This document shows, piece by piece, positions 1 through 10,000 of a stretch of DNA of 10,750 bases; position 1 is the stretch's first letter; each line of letters begins with the position of its first letter. Position numbers and translations under genes: made by a program. Origin of the DNA: Spirogloea muscicola (lineage: Eukaryota > Streptophyta > Zygnematophyceae > Spirogloeales > Spirogloeaceae); assembly GCA_009602725.1 (NCBI GenBank), contig WELB01000165.1, positions 292,185 through 302,934 of the forward strand. Direction: 5' to 3'. The notes under the pieces are model-generated. The model had not been told where the DNA came from. It worked only from the letters and a program-made list of their open reading frames with translations, and did no database searches.

Positions 1-51
<51 letters not shown>
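1..51. repeat. (GCC)17 trinucleotide microsatellite, open at the left edge
   Basis: Seventeen uninterrupted GCC units open the window, followed by degenerate GCC/ATT/GCT units to about position 90. In the frame used by the downstream GAP exon this reads as poly-Pro running into a Pro/Leu-rich stretch; in frame 1 it reads as poly-Ala. The tract probably continues to the left of the window. Whether it is coding or lies in an intron before the GAP exon cannot be decided, because several CAG acceptor-like sites (ending at 107, 125 and 144) lie between it and the conserved domain. Confidence 0.9.
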
Positions 52-52
<1 letters not shown>

Positions 53-3000
53 TTGCCGCCATTGCCGCTGCTGCCGGCATTGCTGCCTCGCTATTTGCTC
101 GTGGGCAGCGCCTCATGCCTGGCAGTGCGGCCAAACCCGCGCAGTCGGAGCGTGTTTGGCGTGCACCCCGAGTCGATGCAGTGCCTGCACGACGACCACG
201 GCAACATGGTGCCCACGATCCTGATGCTCCTGCAGGCGCGCCTCTACAACCAGGGCGGCCTCAAGGTCCGCTTAGCCGCCCCCCCTCGACTGCTTTCCTG
301 GCCAAGGTCGGGGTTTGACTGGCCACGAAGCTCGCATGCGCGCCGGCTTTATGCTCGCCACGCCCCTTGGGAAGGCTGTTCGTCTTGGGGCACTGCTGTA
401 GAGCTGCCTGCTGCTGTCGCACAGACCTCTTACTCTTGTTGCTCGCAATGCTTGTCATCAACATCTCTCATGCCCTGTATGCAAGGCTGGTTATGTGTCC
501 AGAAAGAGGGAATCTTCCGAATTACCGCGGGGATTGACCACGAGGAGCAGGTCCGCGCGCAGCTCAATGCTGGCGTTGTGCCCAACAATGTTGAGGTTCA
601 TGCACTTGCTGGCCTCATCAAGGTATGCGTGACCAGTTCTGCAAATTCCTCGGGCAATTGTGCATTTGTGCAACTGGATGTCCGTCAAGTACCTTGTTGC
701 TGCCTACTGGAGCAAGCACCAGGCAGGAATGACTTATATTGGCAAGCAATGTTGCAGGCGTGGTTTCGAGAGCTTCCAGAGGGCGTGTTAGACAAGCTGT
801 CGCCGGAGCAGGTGGCAGATTGCCAGGACGAGGCAGAGGTTGCGCAGCTCATCACAACACTGCCAGCAACCCAAGCTGCGCTGCTGGACTGGACCATCAA
901 CCTCATGACCGACGTCGTGGAACACGAGAAGCAGAACAAGATGAACGCGCGCAACATCGCCATGGTCTTTGCACCCAACATGACCCTTGTGCGCCCTTGA
1001 GCACCCCTTCACCGCCCCACTCCCCAAGGCTCGACCTGTGTTACGTGATGTGTGCTGCAAGAGCGAGCAGATCTGGAGGCTATGAATCTCTGATGTAGAT
1101 ACTGCAGCCATGGACCAATTGGTGATTGCAGCTTAGCACGTGCTCTTGCTTTAGCCACTGATTTTCCACCAGCAAGATCTTAGTGGCAACAAGACTGAAA
1201 TTCAATTATGGTCCGGTCGTTCGATACATTCTGGCTGGTGGACACTGCATTGGCTTCAGTGATTCGCTGTTGGTTGTGAAGTGCAGCTCGTTTTGCAGCA
1301 TTGACATAGCAATTGCATCATATGCGAGTGGTGTTGGTGATGATGCAGGTGGACGACCCGCTCACGGCGCTCATGCACGCCGTCCAGGTCATGAACTTCC
1401 TCAAGACGCTCATCCTGCGCAAGCAGCGGCTGCGGCGGGAGGCCAAGGGCCTCTCAGTCAAGGGCAGCCAGCCCTCGTCGGGCGCCATGGAGCCAGTTGC
1501 CGATGCCAATGGTGGCAATGTGCCGCCTTCGATGATGCGGGAGGTCACTTTCTCCGTGCGGCCCCATCGGGCGCCTCCGCCTCCCCCCGCTGCTGCCACC
1601 TCGGCTGTTGCTGCCACTGCTGCGACGTTCAATGATGCAGCCTTATCTGGCGATGGCAGTGTCTCCGAAGTGCCGCATGGCAGAGACATGTCGGAGGGTG
1701 GCGATCCGCATGAGTCAGATATGGCTGTGGAAGGGCACGATTCTGGGCTGCCGGCTGCAGCGGCAGGGCATGATGAGGAGATGGCTGGGGACGACGATGT
1801 CGACACCGAGGCCACGACAGTCGTCCACGATGGAGAGCTGGAGGGGGTCCTCACCATGAAGCCAGTCGTCAAGCCCGGTACAGGCATGGAGGAGGCAGCC
1901 TTGGCCGAGGCTGCGTTGCCTCGGGGCCCGAGTGAGGCACTGTGGGCAGAGGAGGAGGAGAAGGAGGAGCAGCAGGAGAGAGAGGAGGCCGCAGCCCTTG
2001 AGAGCAACGAGAGCGCAGCGGTGGCGACTGCGGCGGCGCCGCAGGTACTGAGGGAGATCTGGACTTCCTACTGATGCTCCTTAGCGGAACCCTTCCCCCA
2101 AGTAAGCCATGGGGAAGGGCCGCTGCGTGTCCCACCTAGCTCCTCTTGTCTACCTCCTGCGTCCTTCCTGCACCTGCGCATCCTCATCTCCCCGTCATAA
2201 CTCTGGGTTTTGCCTTCATAGGTCCAAGCGCAGACTTTCAGCAGCATCAGCTGTCAATATACTGATGTAGAAACTGGCTGCCTGTGCAGGTCCCGAGTTT
2301 TACGAGAGCCTCAGAAGAGCAGCATGAGGAGGATGACGAAGCTGTCTCCATCACTGTGGTCGCCATAAGTGCTGATGCTGGTGGATCACCACAGTCGCCC
2401 TCGATTGCGAGCTTCATGACCGATGAAGAAGCCTTGACCGGTCACACGGAGAAGGTGGCGCCTCAGGAACGTGACGTCCCAGTGGAGCTTGCGTGCTTGT
2501 CCAAGCTGGACACTGAGTTTGTAAACAACACGAGCTTGTCCGTGCTGGAGGCTGAGGAGACCGATAATATTGCTGCTGTTCCAGCAGAAGCCGCGCAGCT
2601 CGATGGTGAAGTCTTGAGAGAATCTCTCGAGCAAGGAAAGGACATTGTTATGGTCCACCCTGATATCGACCAGGGCACCATGGGGGTCAACTTAGAAGGG
2701 ACTTCAGCTCAGGACTCAACTTCGAATCAGGACGGTGGCCAGGAGGTGAAAGCCAGTACACAGGAGGAGGAGGATGCCGGAGCCCAAGCTGGCATTCCAC
2801 ATGGGACTGAAGCTGGCCTGGTTGAGGGGCAGCTGATGGCCGGCCTGATCTCGTCGCCGCGGTGGTCTTCTTTCTATGGATCCCAGTCAGCGGAGGTGGC
2901 GGTCGCCGATGCTGCCTTCCTCGCGAGCGCTCAAGGTGATCAAGCAGTTATGCAGGAGGGGGTTGGCAGCGACGTGCTGGACGTGGAAACTCCATATGCA

Positions 3001-3765
3001 GTGCATCCTGCCCTATCGGAGACAAGAGATAGAGAGGCTTTGCTGGAGCCAGCTGTTACTGAGGTGCAGGAGGCAGCACCGCCTCATGTGCTCAAAGAAG
3101 ACCAGGCGGCTGATCCGGCACACGCGGCCTTGGTCGCCAGTCTGCTACAGGATGGAGATTTGCAGAACACACACGAGCCTAGTATGCACGAATCCATCCT
3201 ATATGAAGAGGCCCTTGAGCTCTTCAGTGGTCCAGCATTCACGGCGCAAAAGGCGGAAGATCTGCTGCTGCCTGTCACTGACGAGGATGCTGTAGAGGCC
3301 GAGGAAAGTAAAAGCAGAAGTGCGCTGCCAGAGGAAGGGCTTTCGGAGACTGCAGCAGACTACGTGGTTGTGGAAGACAAGGCGGCCGAGGACAGTGGTG
3401 AGCAAGTACTTAAGATCAAGGAGGGTGGCGCAACTGAGGACCTGGCGCTGCCCCAGCCGCAGACTTCACTTGTGCACGTTGGCGAGGTGCCCATTTCTGA
3501 GGAGCAGAAGGCTGAGGTGTTTCATGCGTATGTTGCTGATATGCACGAGGCTAAGGAGGAGAAACTGGGAGCAGAAATGGAACGAGAACAACCTCAGCAG
3601 CCGGAAGACGGAGCAGCGGGTTCAACTGTGCAGGTGTTTGATGCAGAGAGCTCAGAGGTCCAGAGCCATGACACTGCATACCTTCCTGTCGGCGACAACG
3701 AGCACGAGGATGTGGTCGACCGACTCAAGCTCCCCAGTTCAGTCGCTGGAGTGGTTGAGTCATAG
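1..3765 (+). CDS. Plant-type RhoGAP (RopGAP) with long acidic C-terminal tail, 5' partial, 5 exons
   Basis: A GTPase-activating protein for Rho/Rop-type small GTPases, probably acting at membrane or cytosol to switch the GTPase off. After splicing, the GAP core reads SVFGVHPESMQC, VPTILMLLQARLY, GGLK/KEGIFRI, VHALAGLIK/AWFRELPEGVL, LDWTINLM, MNARNIAMVFAPNMTL/VDDPLTALM and AVQVMNFLKTLIL. This matches Arabidopsis RopGAPs, as I remember them, block for block. The catalytic arginine finger is the Arg of GIFR (codon 518-520), and the stabilising Lys/Asn of KMNARN are present. The CRIB motif that precedes the GAP domain in land-plant RopGAPs is not visible; it may lie left of the window or be absent. 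Downstream of the domain, about 690 residues are rich in Glu, Asp, Ala and Val, with a short Glu-rich coiled-coil-like stretch (about 1948-2010), and I recognise no domain there. The stop is TAG at 3763-3765. The family is secure; the start is unknown. Confidence 0.9.
1..3765 (+). other. Exon-intron map of the RopGAP gene
   Basis: Exons by eye: <1-265, 503-622, 758-988, 1349-2044, 2290-3765. Introns: 266-502 (237 nt, donor GTCCGC), 623-757 (135 nt, GTATGC), 989-1348 (360 nt, GTGCGC) and 2045-2289 (245 nt, GTACTG). All acceptors end in AG (CCAG, GCAG, GCAG, GCAG) and all four introns are phase 0. The first three joins are fixed by RopGAP alignment (GGLK/KEGIF, GLIK/AWFREL, NMTL/VDDPLT). The fourth rests on phase agreement, good splice sites and the shared acidic composition on both sides. 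Intron 3 carries an in-frame TGA (998-1000) and intron 4 an in-frame TGA (2072-2074); introns 1 and 2 carry no in-frame stop. I see no separate gene inside the 360-nt intron. Confidence 0.8.
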
Positions 3766-4050
3766 CATGCCAGGGCGAGGCATGTAGTAGAGATCCTAAT
3801 GCTGTGCTTTCCCCTATCACAGAGTTGCCCCTCAATGGGTAGCCTAGGAGTTCCCTTACTGCTGCGCCCCTTGAAGTTGTGCCTGCGCCGCATTCGCTGT
3901 TGAAGACAATGTTCTCAGGCGCAAGACTGCGCTCACCTCAGAAGACAGGCTGCTGTGACTTCAAGTGTACTGTTCCAACTTGCCCTCGCCTAAGTCCTGT
4001 AAATTATTGCATTGGAGTTTGCCAACATTTGTGATTCCGGCGGGAGCTTT
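3766..4050. other. Convergent intergenic region / 3' UTRs
   Basis: This stretch separates the RopGAP stop codon (+ strand) from the Cu-ATPase stop codon (- strand). It holds no convincing coding sequence. A TGTAA on the + strand suggests that the RopGAP transcript ends near 4015-4020. I find no TGTAA on the - strand here (no TTACA on +), so the ATPase 3' end is not placed; its UTR may extend into the RopGAP gene. Both transcripts would then be partly antisense to each other. Confidence 0.7.
3998..4002 (+). terminator. Probable TGTAA polyadenylation signal of the RopGAP gene
   Basis: TGTAA is the usual polyadenylation signal of many chlorophyte green algae, normally placed about 10-20 nt before the cleavage site. 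This copy lies 233 nt after the RopGAP stop in an AT-richer stretch, giving a 3' UTR of about 250 nt. A pentamer can occur by chance, so 3' end data would be needed. Confidence 0.5.
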
Positions 4051-7000
4051 TCATGGCTTCCAACAAAAATTGCTCACACTGGGGCATGATATCTGCCTTG
4101 CCAGACTGGCTGTGCTTAGCCAGCCAGGCTGGCCTGCTGGAGGCACTTGCTTTTCGTCAAAATTACTATGATGACCATGATGGGCTCGGAGCAACAACGA
4201 GTTGACCATCACACCTAAGGAGCTCACACCCATCAGTGCTGCCGCTATAGACGGGGTCAGCATAACATTGTGCGTTGGCAGAAGAGCTCCTGCAGCTATG
4301 GGGATCCCCACCTGTGCCCATCGCCCAAGCAATCAGTGAATCAGGGAAGCCACTCTTCTGAAGTATTGACATTTTTAGCAAGAGGTCGATGATGTTACAC
4401 AAGCAGCAGTTCCGAGACTCATCCATGATAGTTGGTTCTCCTGATAGTAACTCACCACATTGTACAGGAAGGCCCATCCCAAATTCTGCTGTATCTTCCT
4501 GAATGTAGCTTTACTAAGATCAATCACGTCCAGAACCTGGGTGAGCTTGTCACCCATCAGGACGATGGAGGCCACTTCAGAAGCCGCTCCAACACCGCCA
4601 GCCATGGTTATGCCCACATCAGCCTGGGCCAGTGCTGCTGCATCATTAACCCCATCCCCCACCATGGCGACCTTCTTGTTCGACTTCTGCAACTTGTCTA
4701 TATATTCTGCTTTACCATATGGCCTAACGCCAGCATGCACCTGCACGAGAGGAAGAGCCCAGCCTGCCCAATGCATGACCAATAGGAAAGTGCCCAATCT
4801 CTCATCAAAAGCAATCTAATGTCATATTTGCGTCTGACTTGTGAGAATGTAGGAGTACATGCCGAGTAGCAGACTTTGTAGCAGACTGTCACATCGCGAG
4901 GCATAGATATTTCATAACGCAAGAACTTGGGATGGATCAGCATGCTGTCCAGGGCAACAACAACACAGTAGGACAATACAGATAACACATGGTGATCACG
5001 GTGAACCTTACCCTGTCTGCTGCAATCCCCACGCGCTTGGCCACAGCTGCAGCTGCGGCTTTCTTGTCACCAGAAAGCATGCTGGTGAACAGTCCCATGG
5101 ATTGCAACCCCTGAACAGTTGTAGCAGCCTCAGGTCGCAGTTCATCCATCATAGCCAATGCCCCTGCGATTCTACCGTCCACTGCAATGTAAACCACCGT
5201 CTGGCCTTGCTCTATCGCATCTTGAAGCAACGGTGGCTCACCGCCGGCTCCATACCTGTTATTGTGCAGCAGATGCATTGGTATGACATGGGTGAGTTAA
5301 TGCCTCAAAGTCTAGCCACCCATGAAAGCCACACTTTGACAAAATTTCGTCCGCAACAAAGGAATGCAGGAAGACAGATGGAGGCCTGAAGCGCATCTTA
5401 TCTTTAAATAATAAGCACCTTCTCCAACTTTTATTATATAAGAGGTAGTATTGACCTGCGGACCCAGTCCATATTGCCGACTGCCACGCAGTGCCCATCG
5501 ACGACAGCTGTGGCACCGCAGCCTGGCTCCTGTTTGAAGCTGCCATCTTCCACCTGCATAAACCATGGCATGCTACTGCTTGAGGTCTACTTGACGAGTT
5601 TGGCATTGTGCCCTTCATTGACCACATGAAGCCTGTCAAGCTGGCCTCCATCAGTGCCACAGTTGACTTTGCTACACTAGGGTAAACCGCCCCTTGAGGA
5701 CAAGCTCACTGTGAGAGGTGTGAGTGAAGGACAGGAGACGTGCTTATGAAGGTTGTCAAGCCAACAGCAGTCTCTGTGAAAGCTGTGAGCAGAAAGAGGA
5801 GGGGTGATCAAGGGAGTCTGGTAGCTAAGCCTTTCAGCAGTCTCTATATACCTGCACGGCACGGCAGCCAGCCTTTGCAGCAGCTCGGATGATGGCTGTA
5901 GCAACAGGGTGTGTTGTTGACCTTTCTACACCAGCCGCCAAAGCTAATAACTCCTGATCCTCTGTGGTGCTCTTCTGGCTTCTGCAACAACAACTCAATA
6001 CATGCTTGCCCATGTCACCTCTGCACGCCTAGCCACTGAATAGACACTGAGTATGTCCAAAAGGCTTCACAAACACCTACAGTCAACCACGCCTTCTGTT
6101 GTAAGCGGGGCTTGAAGATTTTAGTCACACGCTACAGATTATCTTCGTGTGATTTTCAAGCTAATCCTATATTGTAAGAGTACTGAGGAACTGTAGTGAC
6201 AATCTTGGAAGTATTTGTTTCGGATGCCAGTAAGCTTTATGCATGCCACCTGGGAAGGATGCGTATACCTTGAACTTTTGCTGCTTGTGACAGCAACCTT
6301 GGTCACCACAGGGTGACCAAAAGTCAGGGTGCCAGTTTTGTCAAATACCACACTATCGATGTGTGACACCTTCTCCAAAACGTCGCCTCCACGAATGAGA
6401 AGCCCTCTCCTGGCGCCAAGACCTGTCCCTACCTGGTAGAAAGTTGCACCAATATGAACAAGGAGGCATACACAAGCTGAATCATTGCAACCTATATCCA
6501 GCCAAATCTATCACATATATGCTACTCGATTTTACTTCTAAATTAGCCCTTAAGTACAAGCGCTCAGCTGCGTGGACAGATGAACAGGCTGATTTTTCAG
6601 GCGTGCTTGGCTCATAGGCAGACGTGTAGGATACTTACCAAGACAGCTGTAGGTGTTGCCAAGCCCAGTGCACAGGGACACGCAATAACCTGGACATGCA
6701 ATGGCAATGCAAATGACATTACATGGCTTCAAAGGATCTGCATGTACCTCATAAGCTCCCATTGCTTTGTCCAACGCGCAGACCTGATGGTCTTGCAGTA
6801 CTATGATGCTTTTCTTAGTATGATGTCAGTCTAGATTAGCGAATGTAACAAACAATGCCCAGGCTCACCAGCACATTGCAAGCAAGCTGAAGGCCGAGGA
6901 GGAGAGGCCCCCCAGCTGGAACAACTTGTGGCCAAAGCTTTGACCCCACAGTTGCCCAGAATGTGAATGTTGCTGCCGACAAACCCATGACGCCATAACA

Positions 7001-10000
7001 GAACTTGCCAGCAATCTGCAGTATGTAGTCATAACAATGTCAAGATAACAAGTCGGAGACCAAAAGAACCTGCCTGCACGGATGCTTGCTGGAGCAGCCA
7101 GCATGCTGGGTGTCCCCACGCCATCTTCCAAAAGGGATCTTCGTTGCCAGCACGACTCACAATGGCGCACCTCCCATGGAGGCAAGTACTTAACAAGTGC
7201 ACTAATAAAGGCATACTGCTAATGCGAGATTTGGAGAATGTCGCTATGCAGCGTACATGTGAGCGGCACAAATCAACCTTTGTCTTATGGTGTGCCAACA
7301 GCGTGCCGATTCAGTCTTATCTAATTTGCAAGCCCCTCAACAACAACTCTTGACTTCACCTGGTCAGCAAATCGTTGTATAGGGGCAGCTCTTGTCTGAG
7401 CATCTTCCACCATTCTCACAATATCTCCCAGCACAGTATCCCCTCCCGCCTTCTTTGCCTCCACAGTCAGTGTGCCATTGTAATTCACTGTACCGGCCGT
7501 GACCTCCGACTACAATCCAAGTGATGCCCAGTGCAAGTACTGCATAAGCCCATGCCCAAGCGTCGAGGAAATGCTGCATCATGCACGTCTCTGAGCGAGA
7601 TCATCTTGAGTACATGACACTGACACATAGATCACAATAGGATATGAAAAATGTCATCATGCACCCAAGGAGCCTGCCCAACAAGGATCCACACACCACC
7701 CAATATTGATGTCGGCTTAGCTCACCCCAGCCTCTTTGAGGACTGGCATAGGCTCCCCTGTGATGCTGGACTCATCAACAGTGCTTCGACCCGCTTGCAC
7801 AGTACCATCAACAGGGAGTCTGTCCTGCACAAGCAAAAGAGTGAGCATGTAAGATAGATGAAATAGTATGAGTAAATATGGAAGCATCCAGTAAAAGGAG
7901 GTACCCTAAGCAGCGCAGAGAGGTGACATACTCCTGGAAGCACCACAACTCGATCGCCTTTCACCAGACTGTCTGTCGCCACCATAGATGTCATTCCTCC
8001 ATCAGAAGGCTCGCTTGACAACAGGCGAGCCTGGCTAGGCAGCAATGAGAGCAGCGAAGTCATATCGGAAGTCGCCTGCAGCTTCGCTCGCTCTTCTACG
8101 GCGCGGCCCAATAGTACAAACGCCAATAGCATCACTGGTTCCTCAAAGAAGGATTGCCATCCCTGCCATCCCATACATGGCTCAGCTGTGAGAAGGCATG
8201 CAAAGCACTAACTAGTACAAGAGTAAGCATAAGGCTAACGTCAGCCAAAATCAGCAGCGAAAGCAGCGTGAGCAGAAATCATTAAGACTGATTGTGACCA
8301 ACTGACGACTTAGTGCATTAGAATGCTGAAGTTGGGAACAGGGAGCATTGCCAAAACTTTGTGCGCCTCCCTGCTAGAGGACGCAAGCTCGTGCTTAGAG
8401 AGAAGCACCTCACCAACTTGGGGAGGAGGGCCGCTGCTGAGCTGACGGCAAAGGAGGACACGGCCCCAAGGCCAACCAGCGTGTTCATGTTGGGCGAGCC
8501 TTTCTGCAGGCTCGTCCAGCCGTCAGCCAGGAGTTTCCGCCCAGGCCCAACCAATGCCACCACAGAGAGGGCGACATGGAATGGTGTTGTGTGAAGAAAG
8601 TGAAGCCAGGACGGAAAAAGCCGAGGGAAGTAGTGCGCAGCGTGGCCTGCCAGGCAAGCTGCAGCCAGGCCCCATGCCACTGCTAGCCTCCTTCCTTCAC
8701 CCAGCAACAGACAATTGTACCCAATATTCATACAGAGGCTTGACCTACTACGTGTGTGCAAAATCTCCTGAGTTCTTGAGATGAGTGTATTGGGATATCG
8801 ATATAGGGACTTCGGTGCATTTCCACTCCCAGAAATAAAAGGGTCAGCTTCAAAGACTTGAATCAGGCTCAAGAGTGTCCAAGAATTTTAAAAACACAAA
8901 TTGCTGGAATGCAGAGTCTAATGCCAACAGAAGAGCCCTCATGTGGAGCTTGAACAGAAGCAAGACTCACCGCTGTCTCTCAGGCGTTGCAAGCGTTCCT
9001 CTCTCTTCCGTTGTGCGGCCGGCATGAGCTGAGCTCCACCGCTCGCCTCTGTAAGTAGATGGCATGTGCATACATCAACAAAATCAACACAAGAGGCGCA
9101 ATCTTCAACCAAACCCCTCATAGAGAAGCATAAAATCACTGAGGGGGTGTCATCAGGGAACATCAAGTAGCTAAATCACCTCTCACTGTAGACGTGTAGC
9201 CGCTCTCAGTCAGCCGCTCTGCAAGTACTCTGGCCAACGTGCTTTTCCTAGTGAGGCCACTTTCAGCGTCTACCTCATCTTCAGCAACTTCGACCAGGGC
9301 AGTCTCCGTCGTGAGGTTGACTGAGGCTGATTGCACGTATCGCTGTATGCAGGGTTCAGGCTTTTGTCAGCAGATGGTGCATTTTTGACCAGCCGAGCAA
9401 TTGCAAGTCACGACTCATCATCTTACAGTGCTTGCCTACGAGTACCTACACGGTGTATGGAGCAGGAGAGGAGCTCATGTATTGATTCGACATTGGAGTA
9501 GCAACAGCAGCCACAGAAGTTGCCACGGGATGCAAAGCAAATGTGCCCATGACGCTCATATGGCAGGCCACGTACTGTGCCCTTATTTGCCAGCATGTTT
9601 AACGCAGTCTCAAGGTGACGGACCTCTTGTTCAAGGATGCGCTTCACGGAAGAGGCACAGCTGCCACAAGACATGCCCTGCAATGCAGTGATGGCAGGAT
9701 TTGTGACCAGCTTGACATGGGCAAGGAGGTCTGTCTGTTACCAGTGCCCAAGTGCTAGTAGAGTACCAGACATATTGCCCCATGACCTATCAGGCTTTGA
9801 GGCATGATGTGGATACGAAGTAGGGTTTATGCAGCATCTGAGTACTAACCCCCACGTCCAGGACGATGGTGCCCTCTGATCTTGCAGTCGTGCACTCCTC
9901 TGCATCCTTCACCACAGCCGCCGGTGGCCCAGGGGAGCTGTGGAAGCCGTCCCCCCCGCCTCCGCCACCCCAGCCTCTCTCGCCGCCGGCGCCCCCGGGG

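Noticed and set aside
503-1000. Treating 53-1000 as one intron-less coding exon
   Set aside because: It would insert 79 and 45 unrelated residues into the RhoGAP core and stop before VDDPLTALM; removing 266-502, 623-757 and 989-1348 restores an uninterrupted RopGAP domain with GT..AG borders.
1318-2007. 229-codon Ser/Ala-rich open frame on the - strand opposite RopGAP exon 4
   Set aside because: It mirrors an acidic, Ala/Glu-rich coding exon; antisense frames of such sequence are open and Ser-rich by composition, and no family is recognisable.
4432-4819. Two + strand open frames of 117 and 119 codons opposite the Cu-ATPase hinge exon
   Set aside because: The - strand carries GDGVND and the rest of the conserved pump sequence in this interval; the + frames are shadows.
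9361-9430. C/D snoRNA-like boxes (ATGATGA then CTGA on the - strand) inside ATPase intron 2
   Set aside because: The C-like and D-like boxes are close together, no terminal stem or C'/D' pair is evident, and the boxes are short enough to occur by chance.
4051-9677. Reading the scattered short - strand frames as a decayed ATPase pseudogene
   Set aside because: All breaks coincide with GT..AG introns in compatible phase, and every catalytic motif survives, so a spliced intact gene explains the pattern.
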